The position numbers and the translations under genes were made by a program. The notes beneath the pieces are model-generated. The model was not told the origin of the DNA and did not search any database. It saw only the letters and a program-made list of their open reading frames with translations. Positions 46,648 to 56,013 of a DNA stretch of 64,000 bases are shown piece by piece. Numbering within the stretch: position 1 is the first letter of the stretch; every line of letters starts with the position of its first letter. This DNA comes from Burkholderia dolosa (GTDB lineage: Bacteria > Pseudomonadota > Gammaproteobacteria > Burkholderiales > Burkholderiaceae), in assembly GCF_902499135.1 (NCBI RefSeq), contig NZ_CABVPR010000002.1:62001-126000 (forward strand), given 5' to 3'.

Positions 46648-47865
46648 ATGAACAGTCTGACGACGCCGCGCCGGATCGCGGCGGCGGTGGCGACGCTCGC
46701 CGTCGCGCAGGTCGTGCAGGCATCGAGCAGCGTCACGCTGTATGGCGACGTCGATGCCGGCATCACGTATACGCACGATCAGCAGACGACGAACGCCGAC
46801 GGCAGCGTGCGCGGCGGCCGCAACCTGCAGCTCGGCGGCGGCAATCTCGCGCCGTCGCGCATCGGCCTGACCGGCAGCGAGGACATCGGCGGCGGCACCG
46901 CGGTGACGGTCAAGCTCGAGAACAGCTTCTGGACGGGCAGCGGCAGCCTCGTGCAGGCCGGCACGCTGTTCAACCAGAACGCGTGGGTCGGATTGACGAA
47001 CGAACGCTACGGCACGCTGACCGTCGGCCGGCAATTCGATTCGTATACGACGACGCTCGCGCCGTACGCATCGAGCATCCCGTGGGCGACGCTGTACGGC
47101 TCGCATATCGGCGACGTCGACAACCTGAACGCGGCGCTCAACCTGAACGGCGCGATTCAGTATGCGAGCCCGACCTTCGCGGGCTTCTCGTTCAGCGGCA
47201 CGTTCTCGTTCGGCGGCGTGGCCGGCGATTTCTCTCGGGAGCGCGGCTGGGCGGTGGCCGCGAGCTACAACGACGCGCCGTTCTCGTTCGGCGCCGGCAT
47301 GCTGGATCTGAACCGTCCGCTCGACGCGGCGCTCGGCGGCGCGAGCGGTTACATCGGCGATTTCGCATGCTCGAATCCGGCCGCGATGTACTGCACGCTG
47401 CAGAACGCGCGAGCGTTGACCGCGATCGGCGCGGGCGGCTCGTATGCGATCGGACCGCTGACGCTCGGCGTCGTCTACACGCATACGACGCTCGACGACA
47501 GCCGGTACTTTGCCGATGCCGCGCATCCGCACGGCGCCGATGCGCGATTCGACATCGTCGAGGTCAACGCGGCGTTCGCCGTGTCGCCGGCGCTCACGCT
47601 CGGCGCCGCATACATCTACAACGCGATGAAGACGGACGCGAGCGGATCGCCGAAATTCCACCAGGTCAATCTCGGCGCGACCTGCAACCTGTCGAAACGG
47701 ACCGGGCTTTATGCGGTCGGCTTCTTCCAGCAGGCCGCGGGGCGCGGAGTCGGCCGCGATCCGGCAACCGGCGGGCCGGCCAATTATGCGCAGATTCCGA
47801 ATCTGCCGAATTCGAACGGCAACCGGCAACTCGCGGTGACGATGGGCGTGAGGCATAACTTCTGA
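46648..47865 (+). CDS. Gram-negative outer-membrane porin
   Basis: A 405-aa porin with a signal peptide of about 21 residues ending QVVQA, then SSVTLYGDVDAGITYTHDQ. LTGSEDIGGGTAVTVKLENSF and the terminal VTMGVRHNF with C-terminal Phe are typical. CAGGGGGATGACCG provides the ribosome site. It sits at the end of the amine dehydrogenase gene string, 133 bp after the aldehyde dehydrogenase, and may be co-expressed to admit amines. It is a different paralogue from the porin at 35.0 kb. Confidence 0.92.
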   Translation: MNSLTTPRRIAAAVATLAVAQVVQASSSVTLYGDVDAGITYTHDQQTTNADGSVRGGRNLQLGGGNLAPSRIGLTGSEDIGGGTAVTVKLENSFWTGSGSLVQAGTLFNQNAWVGLTNERYGTLTVGRQFDSYTTTLAPYASSIPWATLYGSHIGDVDNLNAALNLNGAIQYASPTFAGFSFSGTFSFGGVAGDFSRERGWAVAASYNDAPFSFGAGMLDLNRPLDAALGGASGYIGDFACSNPAAMYCTLQNARALTAIGAGGSYAIGPLTLGVVYTHTTLDDSRYFADAAHPHGADARFDIVEVNAAFAVSPALTLGAAYIYNAMKTDASGSPKFHQVNLGATCNLSKRTGLYAVGFFQQAAGRGVGRDPATGGPANYAQIPNLPNSNGNRQLAVTMGVRHNF

Positions 47866-47868
47866 CCG

Positions 47869-47893
47869 GCTGCGCGGCACGCTGCCGCGCAGC
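47869..47893. terminator. GC-rich hairpin between convergent genes
   Basis: GCTGCGCGGCA and TGCCGCGCAGC form a perfect 11-bp stem with a 3-nt loop directly after the porin stop codon. There is no T-run, so it is at best a weak terminator or an RNA 3' stabiliser between the convergent porin and hydrolase genes. Confidence 0.5.
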
Positions 47894-47921
47894 ACACCGA
47901 CGATCGCGCACCGCGCTTCGT

Positions 47922-48854
47922 TCAGTAATCCCACAGCACCGGCACGAAGCGAAAGCCGTCGCCGTTCCTGGCGATGTGACCGATGGACGGAAACGCGACA
48001 TGCGCGGCGGCAAGCAGCGCGCCGGTGTCGGCCGCTTCTTCGAGCAGCGCGATGCGCACGTCGACGGACGCTTGCGGATCGTGCTCGAAGCCGTTCTGCC
48101 AGTCGGGGTGGTCGAAGTTCACTTCGAAGATCGCGTCGCCGACGAACGTCAGCTTCTCGCCGTTCGATGCGACGTCCACCACGCAATGCCCAGGCGTATG
48201 TCCGCCCGTCACGCGCGCCGATACGCCGGGCGCCACCTGCACGGTCCGGTCGAACTGCACAATGTTTTCGGCGTAGCGCTTCGCGAACCGGGCGGCCGCG
48301 TCGCGCAGCGCGGGCGGCACCGCTTCGGGCATCACCGTCTTGCTGAAGTCCGGATTCTTCCAGAACTCGACTTCGGCGGCCGACACGTGAATGCGCACGT
48401 CCGGACGCAGCTTGCCTTGGACGCCGTCCAGGTTCAGTCCGCCGACGTGATCCATGTGCATGTGCGTGATCACGATGTCGGTGATCGCTGCCAGATCGAT
48501 GCCGGCCGATTCCAGCCGCATCATCGACTGACCGGCGCGCGTGAAGTATTCGAAACCGTCGCCGACGCCCGAGTCGATCAGGATCAGCCGGTCGCCGCTG
48601 CGCACCAGCGCGACGTTCAACGCCCAGTCGAACATGTCGCGCTGCAGGAAGCGGCCGTCGAACCACGCGTTGCGGTCCGCTTCGCTGACGTTGGTCGACA
48701 TGGTGGACGTCGGCAGTGGCAGAACGCCGTCGCTGATCAGCACGACGTCGACGTCGCCGATGCGGACCGCGTAGCGGGACGGGACGAGTTCGCCCGCCCC
48801 TTCTTTGCCGAGGTTGACGACGACGGGCTGCACATTGCGGATTGTTTCGCTCAT
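47922..48854 (-). CDS. Metallo-beta-lactamase-fold hydrolase
   Basis: A 310-aa MBL-fold protein with the binuclear zinc motif His131-x-His133-x-Asp135-His136 (THMHMDHVGG), a later GHTPGHCVVDV histidine and VGDAIFEV aspartate. It resembles the quorum-quenching lactonase/methyl-parathion-hydrolase-like group in layout. The N terminus (MSETIRNVQPVVVN) has no signal peptide. It is convergent with the porin and stands alone. Substrate unknown; lactone or ester hydrolysis is the family expectation. Confidence 0.88.
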   Translation of the reverse strand: MSETIRNVQPVVVNLGKEGAGELVPSRYAVRIGDVDVVLISDGVLPLPTSTMSTNVSEADRNAWFDGRFLQRDMFDWALNVALVRSGDRLILIDSGVGDGFEYFTRAGQSMMRLESAGIDLAAITDIVITHMHMDHVGGLNLDGVQGKLRPDVRIHVSAAEVEFWKNPDFSKTVMPEAVPPALRDAAARFAKRYAENIVQFDRTVQVAPGVSARVTGGHTPGHCVVDVASNGEKLTFVGDAIFEVNFDHPDWQNGFEHDPQASVDVRIALLEEAADTGALLAAAHVAFPSIGHIARNGDGFRFVPVLWDY

Positions 48855-49216
48855 TTTCGATGGTCCTGTCGGTTGGATGGAGCAAGCGTGACGGGGCGCC
48901 CGGGTTCGATCGATCGTGTGACGGATTGTAGTGAGCGGCTTCGTGCGTCAATAGCGCCGCGAAGGCCTTCATTGTGTTGTCGGCGCGGCAACAATCGGCG
49001 GCGAACGCGCGGCGAGACGGACGCGCGCGGCCGCGCATGCCGCGAAGCGCGGCGGGGCGTTGTTATTGACGACGACGTTGAAGATGCAGATTCGGGAATC
49101 GATGTTCGATCGCTGCGCGACGTGTGCGCGGCTCGATGCGTCGATCGCGGACGAGACGACGACCGCAGCATGCAGCCGTCGCATCGCGTCGCGGCCTCCG
49201 GCAGACGTGCCGCCGA
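48855..49216. other. Intergenic region without recognised gene
   Basis: This 362-bp gap lies upstream of the MBL-fold hydrolase and downstream of a LysR gene. The first 100 bp should hold the hydrolase promoter. Several short overlapping open frames occur on both strands, but none has a ribosome site or family-like composition. I see no hairpin with a T-run. Confidence 0.5.
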
Positions 49217-50107
49217 TCAGTGCTTGCGCAGATACTCGCCGAGAAAGTCGACGAACGTTCGCAGCTTGACGGAAAGCTGGTTGCGCTCGAGATAGACCGC
49301 GTGGATGTTCGCATCCGGCAGCGACCAGTCGGACAGCAGCGGCACGAGACCGCCGCTCGCGAGATGGTCGGCGATTTCCCACTGCGAGCGCACGACGATC
49401 CCGTGACCGTCGAGCGCCCAATGCAGCACGATGCCGCCGTCGTTGCTGCACAGTGCGCCGTCGACCTTGACCGTCTCCGTGCGCTTGCCGCGCGTGAAAT
49501 GCCACGTGCCGTAAGCCGACTCGTTCTCGCGCAGCACGATGCACGCGTGCCGCGTCAGATCGTGCGGCACGGAAGGCGCGCCGTGTCGCGCGACGTAGTC
49601 GGGCGATGCGCATACCAGTCGCCTGTTGGCGAGAAGGAGCCGCGCGTTGATCCGCGCATCGGGCACTTCGCCGAAACGAATGCCGACGTCGAAACCCTCG
49701 TCCTGCAGGCTGACCGGCCGGTCCGTCAGATGCAGCAGGATCTTCATCGCCGGGTAGCGCGCGACGAACGCCGACACCGCGGGTGCGACACGCGCGCGGC
49801 CGAACCCGAACGACGCATTCACGCGCAGCAGGCCGGTCGGCTCGCCGCGGCTTTGCGTGACGAGATGTTCGAGCTCCGACAACTCGTCGAGAATGCGCAA
49901 GCCGTTCGACAGGTAGAGCTCGCCTTCCGGCGTGAGGCTCAGGCGCCGCGTCGTGCGGTTCATCAACCGCACGCCGAGGCGCTTTTCCAGTTGCGCCAGC
50001 CGCTTGCTGACCGCGGGCGGCGTCACGCCGAGCTCGCGTGCGGCCGCGGCCAGATTGCGATGGCGCGCCACCAGCGCGAATAAATCCAGGTCCGAAAAAC
50101 TGTCCAT
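49217..50107 (-). CDS. LysR-family regulator (divergent to dehalogenase/LeuCD module)
   Basis: A 296-aa LysR regulator with HTH at about 8-62 (RNLAAAARELGVTPPAVSKRLAQLEKR) and a substrate domain with ALDGHGIVVRSQWEIADHLASGGLV. It resembles the DsdC/CrgA-like branch with 'D-malate/tartrate' type members. It is divergent from the hydrolase gene across 116 bp, which contains an inverted repeat. It likely induces the hydrolase-leuC-leuD-dctA string in response to its dicarboxylate substrate; the effector is inference. Confidence 0.9.
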   Translation of the reverse strand: MDSFSDLDLFALVARHRNLAAAARELGVTPPAVSKRLAQLEKRLGVRLMNRTTRRLSLTPEGELYLSNGLRILDELSELEHLVTQSRGEPTGLLRVNASFGFGRARVAPAVSAFVARYPAMKILLHLTDRPVSLQDEGFDVGIRFGEVPDARINARLLLANRRLVCASPDYVARHGAPSVPHDLTRHACIVLRENESAYGTWHFTRGKRTETVKVDGALCSNDGGIVLHWALDGHGIVVRSQWEIADHLASGGLVPLLSDWSLPDANIHAVYLERNQLSVKLRTFVDFLGEYLRKH

Positions 50108-50163
50108 CCCGATGCTCCGTGTCGCTCGCCGATTGGTTCCTGAAAGTTACGACCGGAATGAAT

Positions 50164-50185
50164 TCAAGGAAACCATATCGCTTGA
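50164..50185. promoter_or_regulatory. Candidate LysR site upstream of hydrolase operon
   Basis: TCAAG (50164-50168) and CTTGA (50181-50185) are inverted arms around 12 AT-rich bp. The right arm merges with TTGATTCATC, which could be a -35 element, with AATTAGACT downstream. It lies in the LysR/hydrolase divergent gap 40-60 bp before the hydrolase start. Confidence 0.5.
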
Positions 50186-50223
50186 TTCATCAATTAGACT
50201 CGAATCGCGATCAGGAGACAACC

Positions 50224-51102
50224 ATGTTCGAAGGCTTCCGAAACGTGTCGGCGACCGTCGACGACGTACCTATTCACGCCGTGTGCGGCGGGCGCGGTCC
50301 CGCGCTGTTGCTGTTGCATGGCCATCCGCAGACGCACGCGATCTGGCACAAGGTCGCGCCGACGCTGGCCGAGCATTTCACCGTGATCGCCGCCGACTTG
50401 CGCGGCTACGGCGACAGCGGCAAGCCGCCGGGCGCGGCCGACCACGCGAATTATTCGAAGCGCCGGATGGCGCTCGATCAGGTCGAGCTGATGCGCGGTC
50501 TCGGCCATCGGCGCTTCGCGGTGATCGGCCACGATCGCGGCGGACGCGTCGCGGCGCGCATGGCGCTCGATCATCCGGATGCGGTCACGCACCTCGTGAC
50601 GCTCGATGTCGCGCCGACGCTCGCGATGTATGAGCAAACGTCGTTCGACTTCGCGCGTGCGTATTGGCACTGGTTCATGCTCGTCCGTCCGGCGCCGTTC
50701 CCCGAGACGCTGATTCGCGCCGACCCCGATCTCTATCTGAAGCAGACGATCGGCGCGCGCAGCGCCGGCCTCGCGCCGTTCACGGCCGACGCGTACGCGG
50801 CGTATCTGCGTTGTCTGTCCGATCCCGACACGGCGCACGGCATCTGCGAGGACTACCGCGCGAGCGTGACGATCGACCTCGAGCACGACCGTGCGACGCT
50901 CGCGTCGCAGCAGCGGATCGGCTGTCCGTTCATGGCGTTGTGGGGCGCGCACGGCGTGATCGAGCAATGCTTCGATCCGCTTGCCGAGTGGCGCGCGTAC
51001 GCGCCGGACGTGATCGGCGGCGCGCTGCGCTGCGGCCACTACATTCCCGAGGAAGCGCCGGAGCAACTGCTCGAACGCGTGCTGCCTTTTCTCACCGAGT
51101 AA
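50224..51102 (+). CDS. Alpha/beta hydrolase resembling haloacetate (fluoroacetate) dehalogenase
   Basis: A 292-aa alpha/beta hydrolase. The nucleophile is Asp104 in GHDRGGR, with the next Arg105 as in DehH1-type enzymes, where Asp-Arg binds the haloacid carboxylate. Trp148-His149 in AYWHWFML matches the halide-stabilising WH region of fluoroacetate dehalogenases, and the catalytic His is His272 (CGHYIPEE). Thus the Asp nucleophile and halide pocket point to C-X hydrolysis of a small 2-haloacid. It is 3 bp from leuC-like and divergent from LysR. Epoxide hydrolase is less likely because the second ring-opening tyrosines are not evident. Confidence 0.85.
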   Translation: MFEGFRNVSATVDDVPIHAVCGGRGPALLLLHGHPQTHAIWHKVAPTLAEHFTVIAADLRGYGDSGKPPGAADHANYSKRRMALDQVELMRGLGHRRFAVIGHDRGGRVAARMALDHPDAVTHLVTLDVAPTLAMYEQTSFDFARAYWHWFMLVRPAPFPETLIRADPDLYLKQTIGARSAGLAPFTADAYAAYLRCLSDPDTAHGICEDYRASVTIDLEHDRATLASQQRIGCPFMALWGAHGVIEQCFDPLAEWRAYAPDVIGGALRCGHYIPEEAPEQLLERVLPFLTE

Positions 51103-51105
51103 TCC

Positions 51106-52524
51106 ATGTCCGACCGAACCCTTTACCGGAAGCTCGTCGACACGCACACCGTCGCGCGTATCGACGACCATAACGTGCTGCTGTACGTCGATCTGCATCT
51201 GATGAACGAGTACACCAGCCCGCAAGCGTTCAGCGCGCTCGACGCACGCGGCCGCGCGGTGCGGCGTCCGCGGCAGCAGCTCGCGGTCGTGAGCCACATC
51301 ATTCCGACGCATGCGGAATCGCCGCGCGTGATTCGCGACGCGGCGTCGCTGCTGCAGGCACGCAATCTCGCGCGGAACTGCGAGCGAGCCGGCATCCGGC
51401 TTCTCGCCGAAAACGATCCGCTGCAGGGCATCGAGCACATCGTCGCGCCGGAGCTGGGATTGATTCGTCCGGGCATGGTCGTGCTTTGCGGCGACAGCCA
51501 CACCACGACTTACGGTGCGCTCGGCGCGCTGGGCTTCGGCATAGGCACGTCGGAGGTCGAGCATGTGCTTGCGACGCAAACGCTCGTCTACCGGCTCGCG
51601 CGGACGATGCGCATCACGATCGACGGCGCGCTTCCATACGGCACGTCGGCGAAGGACGTCGTCATCTGGATCGTCAGCCGGATCGGCGCGCAAGGCGCGC
51701 GCGGCTATGCGGTGGAATTCGCGGGCTCGACGATCGACGCGCTGTCGGCCGAAGCGCGGATGACGTTGTGCAACATGACCGTCGAAGCCGGCGCGCGCGC
51801 GGCGCTGATCGCGCCGGACGCGACCACGTTCGACTACGTGCGCGCGCATGCGCGTTCGCTCGACGATGCGCAATGGCAAGCCGCGCTCGGCGACTGGCGC
51901 GGCCTGCATTCCGACGCAGCCGCGCGCTTCGACGTCGAGCACCGTTTCGATGCGCGCGACATCGCGCCGTTCGTCACGTGGGGCACGAGTCCCGATCAGG
52001 CGGTGGCCATCGATCAGCCGATTCCCGACGAGGCCGCGCAACCGACGCCCGAAGCGGCCGCGTCGCTGCGCCGCGCGCTCGACTACATGGGACTCGCGCC
52101 CAACCGGCCGCTGGCCGGCACGCGCATCGACCGCGTGTTCATCGGCTCGTGCACGAACGGACGCATCGAGGACTTGCGCACGGTCGCCGCGATCGTGCGC
52201 GGCAAGCGTGTCGCGACCGGCGTGCGCGCGATGGTCGTGCCGGGCTCGGGCAGCGTGCGCCGCGCGGCCGAACGGGAAGGCATCGCGAAGACGCTGATCG
52301 ATGCGGGCTTCGAATGGCGCGAGCCCGGCTGCTCGATGTGCCTCGCGATGAACGACGACGTGCTCGACGCCGGAGAACGATGCGCGTCTACCACCAACCG
52401 CAATTTCGAAGGCCGCCAGGGGCGCGGCGGCCGCACGCATCTGATGAGCCCGGCGATGGCGGCGGCCGCCGCGCTGACCGGCTGCATCACCGATGTCCGG
52501 CAACTGGAGGCACACGCATCATGA
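51106..52524 (+). CDS. leuC: LeuC-type aconitase-family hydro-lyase large subunit
   Basis: A 472-aa aconitase-superfamily protein, closest to 3-isopropylmalate dehydratase large subunits. The 4Fe-4S ligands are Cys349 (IGSCTNGR), Cys409 and Cys412 (GCSMC). VLCGDSHTTTYGALGALGFGIGTSEVEHVLATQTL is classical. It starts 3 bp after the hydrolase and overlaps leuD by 4 bp. No leuA, leuB or other leucine gene is nearby, so this is probably a catabolic copy acting on another C4-C5 acid, such as maleate, citraconate or a methylmalate. The symbol reflects family only. Confidence 0.9.
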   Translation: MSDRTLYRKLVDTHTVARIDDHNVLLYVDLHLMNEYTSPQAFSALDARGRAVRRPRQQLAVVSHIIPTHAESPRVIRDAASLLQARNLARNCERAGIRLLAENDPLQGIEHIVAPELGLIRPGMVVLCGDSHTTTYGALGALGFGIGTSEVEHVLATQTLVYRLARTMRITIDGALPYGTSAKDVVIWIVSRIGAQGARGYAVEFAGSTIDALSAEARMTLCNMTVEAGARAALIAPDATTFDYVRAHARSLDDAQWQAALGDWRGLHSDAAARFDVEHRFDARDIAPFVTWGTSPDQAVAIDQPIPDEAAQPTPEAAASLRRALDYMGLAPNRPLAGTRIDRVFIGSCTNGRIEDLRTVAAIVRGKRVATGVRAMVVPGSGSVRRAAEREGIAKTLIDAGFEWREPGCSMCLAMNDDVLDAGERCASTTNRNFEGRQGRGGRTHLMSPAMAAAAALTGCITDVRQLEAHAS

Positions 52525-53135
52525 CGCGACTCACGATCATCGAAGGCGGCGCCGCGCCGCTGCCGATCGACAACCTCGACACCGACCAGATCATGCCGAA
52601 GCAGTTCCTGCGCATCATCGACAAAGCGGGGCTCGCCGACGGCTTGCTGTACGACCTGCGCTTCGACGCGCGCGGCGAGCGCCGCGCCGACTGCGTGCTG
52701 AACCGCGGCGAGTATGCGAACGCGCGCATCCTGATCGGCGGTGCGAACTTCGGCTGCGGATCGAGCCGCGAGCATGCGGTATGGGGCTTGCAGCAATACG
52801 GCTTTCAGGCGGTGATCGCGCCGAGCTTCGCGGAGATCTTCTATTCGAACGCGATGAACAACCGCTTGTTGCTCGTGCAACTGGAGCGCGACGCGGTCGA
52901 TGCGCTGATGCGCGACGCGATCGACACGCCGGGCGCCGCGATGACGATCGATCTCGAGCGTCAGACGGTGACGAGCGCATCGGGACGGCGCTACGCGTAT
53001 CCGCTCGGCGCGCGCCACAAGCGGATGGTGATCGAAGGCATGGATACCGTCGATCTCACGCTCGATGCCGTCGCCGCGATCGATGCGTTCGAAGCGCGGC
53101 ATTTCGCGCGGCATCCGTGGGCGCAGGTGATGTAA
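52521..53135 (+). CDS. leuD: LeuD-type hydro-lyase small subunit
   Basis: A 204-aa small (swivelling-domain) subunit: [17 protein letters not shown] near the N terminus and the active-site loop [13 protein letters not shown]. It completes the LeuC-like enzyme and overlaps its stop codon (ATGA). Length matches LeuD of leucine biosynthesis (about 200 aa). The dctA-like carrier follows after 106 bp. The substrate-specificity loop residues cannot be judged without alignment to HbzIJ-type maleate hydratases. Confidence 0.9.
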   Translation: MTRLTIIEGGAAPLPIDNLDTDQIMPKQFLRIIDKAGLADGLLYDLRFDARGERRADCVLNRGEYANARILIGGANFGCGSSREHAVWGLQQYGFQAVIAPSFAEIFYSNAMNNRLLLVQLERDAVDALMRDAIDTPGAAMTIDLERQTVTSASGRRYAYPLGARHKRMVIEGMDTVDLTLDAVAAIDAFEARHFARHPWAQVM

Positions 53136-53241
53136 GCGCGCATTCGCTGCGCACCGCGGCGGTTCCCGTTGTCAGCGACGCCGATTTCCTTCCGCACGAA
53201 GAAGGACGGCATCGCTTTGCGTCGAAAAATGGAGGAGACAT

Positions 53242-54564
53242 ATGCAGCGCAAACCGTTCTACCGGATTCTCTACGTGCAGGTGCTGGCGGCGATCGTCGG
53301 CGGCGTGCTGCTCGGTCATTTCGCACCGGATGCCGCGGTGCTCCTGAAACCGCTCGGCGATCTGTTCATCAAGCTCGTGCGGATGGTGATCGGGCCGGTG
53401 ATTTTCTGCACGGTCGTGACGGGCATCGCCGGCATGCAGGACATGAAGAAGGTCGGTCGCGTCGGCGGCAAGGCGCTGATCTATTTCGAAGTCGCGTCCA
53501 CGCTCGCGCTGGCGATCGGTCTGCTCGCCGCGCACGTGATCGCGCCGGGCGAAGGCTTCAACGTCGATCCGTCGACGCTCGATGCGCGCGCGGTGTCGAG
53601 CTATGCGGCGCAGGCCGCGCATGGCGACGGGCTCGCCGGGTTCATCGCGCACGTGATACCCGAAACGTTCGTCGGCGCGCTCGTTCACGGCGACATCCTG
53701 CCGGTGCTGCTGATCGCGATGCTGTTCGGTACGGCGCTGGTGCTGATCGGCGAGCCCGCGGCGCCCGTCACGCGATCGATCGAGATCCTGTCGAAAGCGT
53801 TCTTCCGCATCGTCGGGATGGTGACGAGCCTCGCGCCGATCGGCGCGTTCGGCGCGATGGCGTTCACGATAGGCCGCTACGGCATCGTGTCGCTGCTGCC
53901 GATGCTGAAGCTGATCGGCACGTTCTACCTGACCGCGTTCCTGTTCGTGACCGTCGCGCTCGGCGCCGTCGCGCGTCTGTGCGGGTTCAGGCTGCTGCGG
54001 TTTCTCGCGTATATCCGCGACGAGCTGCTGATCGTGCTCGGCACGTCGACGTCCGAAGCGGCGCTGCCGCAGCTGATGGACAAGCTGGAACGGCTCGGCT
54101 GCCCGCGCGGCGTCGTGGGGCTCGTCGTGCCGACCGGATACTCGTTCAATCTCGACGGCACGAACATCTACATGACGCTCGCGGTGCTGTTTCTCGCGCA
54201 GGCAACCAACACGCATCTGTCGTTCGCGCAGGAAGTCACGCTGCTGCTCGTCACGATGCTCACGTCGAAGGGCTCGACCGGCGTGACGGGCGCGGGCTTC
54301 ATCACGCTCGCGGCGAGCCTGTCCGTCGTGCCGACCGTGCCCGTCAGCGCGATGGTGCTGATTCTCGGCATCGACCGGTTCATGTCCGAATGCCGGTCGT
54401 TGACGAACATCATCGGCAACGGCGTCGCGGCGATCGTGATATCGGCGTGGGAAGGCGGGCTGGATCGAACGAGGCTCGCGATCGCGTTGAGCGACGGCAA
54501 ACGCGGCCGACACGATCCGAGGCCGTCGACGGTGCGCGAAACGGCCGCGGTCGATCGCGGCTGA
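53242..54564 (+). CDS. dctA: C4-dicarboxylate transporter DctA (DAACS family)
   Basis: A 440-aa cation/dicarboxylate symporter. Near-complete DctA signatures: [80 protein letters not shown] and a [16 protein letters not shown] substrate-binding tip. It has about eight helices and two re-entrant loops by family. GGAGGAGACAT precedes the ATG. It follows the LeuCD-like genes, so it probably imports their dicarboxylate substrate. The C-terminal 20 residues are Arg/Asp-rich. Confidence 0.93.
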   Translation: MQRKPFYRILYVQVLAAIVGGVLLGHFAPDAAVLLKPLGDLFIKLVRMVIGPVIFCTVVTGIAGMQDMKKVGRVGGKALIYFEVASTLALAIGLLAAHVIAPGEGFNVDPSTLDARAVSSYAAQAAHGDGLAGFIAHVIPETFVGALVHGDILPVLLIAMLFGTALVLIGEPAAPVTRSIEILSKAFFRIVGMVTSLAPIGAFGAMAFTIGRYGIVSLLPMLKLIGTFYLTAFLFVTVALGAVARLCGFRLLRFLAYIRDELLIVLGTSTSEAALPQLMDKLERLGCPRGVVGLVVPTGYSFNLDGTNIYMTLAVLFLAQATNTHLSFAQEVTLLLVTMLTSKGSTGVTGAGFITLAASLSVVPTVPVSAMVLILGIDRFMSECRSLTNIIGNGVAAIVISAWEGGLDRTRLAIALSDGKRGRHDPRPSTVRETAAVDRG

Positions 54565-54977
54565 GCATTGCGACGTGCTCGGCCGGCGCGCGCCGGCCGG
54601 CGGCTCGTATGTCGGCTGCAGGCGTCGCCCGGCGATGCCGGCCGGCGAGCGGCGTGCGTCGAACGGCCGGCAACCGCGCTCCGGGCCCGCGACGCACGTA
54701 TCCGCATCCGCCCGAACGTGGCGCGACGAACGCGTGCGTCGGGCCTGGTTCAGATAACGCCGCATCCGGACAAACCCGTCCCCGCGAAAATCGCCGTGAA
54801 ACGACCGCCCAGCAGGCATCCGGCAAAACCTAGTGGTTTCCACTCATAGTCGCAAATAGTCAAGAACAGGTCGCCGCCGGTCTTCTCGTGGCCAATATGG
54901 CTCGTTACTTTTGAGCCCACGATGCAGGCCGGCGCGCAGCCCGCGTGCCGACCGCATCGGTCCAACCGGGAGAGACC
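54565..54977. other. Intergenic region upstream of the carnitine operon
   Basis: This 413-bp gap begins with a perfect GC-only 20-bp palindrome (54580-54599), a possible RNA structure after dctA. It ends with the caiX promoter region, which holds a direct repeat at 54846-54861. The last 150 bp are more AT-rich. Open frames in it lack support. Confidence 0.55.
54846..54861. promoter_or_regulatory. 10-bp-spaced direct repeat upstream of caiX
   Basis: ATAGTC occurs at 54846-54851 and 54856-54861, exactly one helical turn apart, about 120 bp before the caiX start. AraC-family activators often bind such direct repeats, and the carnitine operon is CdhR-activated in Pseudomonas. Confidence 0.45.
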
Positions 54978-55931
54978 ATGAAGTCGACGAAGATCGCCGC
55001 GCTTGCCGCGGCCATACTGGCGACCGGCGCGTTCGCGGGCGCGGCGCAGGCCGAATCGGATGCCGCGAGCTGCCGCAACGTGCGTTTCGCCGACATCGGC
55101 TGGACCGACATCACTTCGACGACGGCGCTCGCGTCGACGGTATTCGAGGCGCTCGGCTACCGGCCGACCACGACGATCGCGTCGGTGCCGATCTCGTTCG
55201 CCGGCCTGAAGAGCAAGCAGCTCGACGTGTCGCTCGGCTACTGGTGGCCCGTGCAGCAGAAGCAGCTGCAGCCGTTCCTCGACAGCAAATCGATCAACGT
55301 CGTCGAGCCGCCGAACCTGTCCGGCGCGAAAGCGACGCTCGCGGTGCCGAGCTACGCATACCAGGCCGGCCTGAAGACCTTCGACGACATCGCGAAGCAT
55401 CGCGCGGAGCTCGACGGCAAGATCTACGGGATCGAGCCGGGCAGCAGCGCGAACGCGACGATCCAGAAGATGATCGATACGAATCAGTACGGACTCGGCG
55501 GCTTCAAGCTCGTCGAGTCGAGCGAGGCCGGGATGCTCGTCACCGTCGAGCGCGCGATCCGCGACAAGAAGTGGGTCGTGTTCCTCGGCTGGGAGCCACA
55601 CCCGATGAACATCCAGCTCAGCATGAACTACCTGTCCGGCGGCGACGCGGCATTCGGCCCGAACTACGGCGAAGCGCGCGTGTACACGCTGACCGCGCCC
55701 GACTTCCTCGCGCGCTGCCCGAACGCCGGGAAGCTGATCACGAACCTGCGCTTCACGACGCAGCTCGAGAACCAGCTGATGCAGGCGGTGATGAACAAGA
55801 CGAAGCCGTCCGACGCCGCGAAGGCGTACCTGAAGAAGAATCCGCAGGTGCTCGATCCGTGGCTCGCCGGCGTCAAGACGTTCGACGGCAAGGACGGGCT
55901 GCCCGCCGTGAAGGCGTATCTCGGCCTGTGA
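54978..55931 (+). CDS. caiX: Carnitine-type periplasmic binding protein CaiX
   Basis: A 317-aa OpuAC-family binding protein; signal peptide ends near AAQAE (about 22-26). The motifs [25 protein letters not shown] and [12 protein letters not shown] parallel those of the choline protein at 33.8 kb but differ in the pocket (YWWP versus NWMP). Position at the head of cdhC-cdhA-cdhB-hocS matches caiX of Pseudomonas, where it delivers carnitine to a shared choline/betaine ABC permease. GGGAGAGACC precedes the ATG. No permease gene is present. Confidence 0.9.
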   Translation: MKSTKIAALAAAILATGAFAGAAQAESDAASCRNVRFADIGWTDITSTTALASTVFEALGYRPTTTIASVPISFAGLKSKQLDVSLGYWWPVQQKQLQPFLDSKSINVVEPPNLSGAKATLAVPSYAYQAGLKTFDDIAKHRAELDGKIYGIEPGSSANATIQKMIDTNQYGLGGFKLVESSEAGMLVTVERAIRDKKWVVFLGWEPHPMNIQLSMNYLSGGDAAFGPNYGEARVYTLTAPDFLARCPNAGKLITNLRFTTQLENQLMQAVMNKTKPSDAAKAYLKKNPQVLDPWLAGVKTFDGKDGLPAVKAYLGL

Positions 55932-56013
55932 CGACGCACCGCGCGGTCCGACGCACGCCGGCCGTTGGTCGGCCACGCAACCCCCCACGATTCGAGCAAG
56001 CGAGGCAAACAGC

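Noticed and set aside
49060-49269. 69-codon + strand open frame between the MBL hydrolase and LysR genes
   Set aside because: It runs into the 3' end of the LysR gene on the opposite strand, with no ribosome site or family-like sequence.
51106-53135. Housekeeping leucine biosynthesis leuCD
   Set aside because: The folds match, but leuA/leuB are missing and the genes are locked to a dehalogenase-like hydrolase, a LysR and a dicarboxylate carrier, so a catabolic role is preferred.
54580-54599. Perfect 20-bp GC-only palindrome after dctA
   Set aside because: Made only of CG, GGCC and GCGC units that are common in this genome; no T-run, so not called a terminator or operator.
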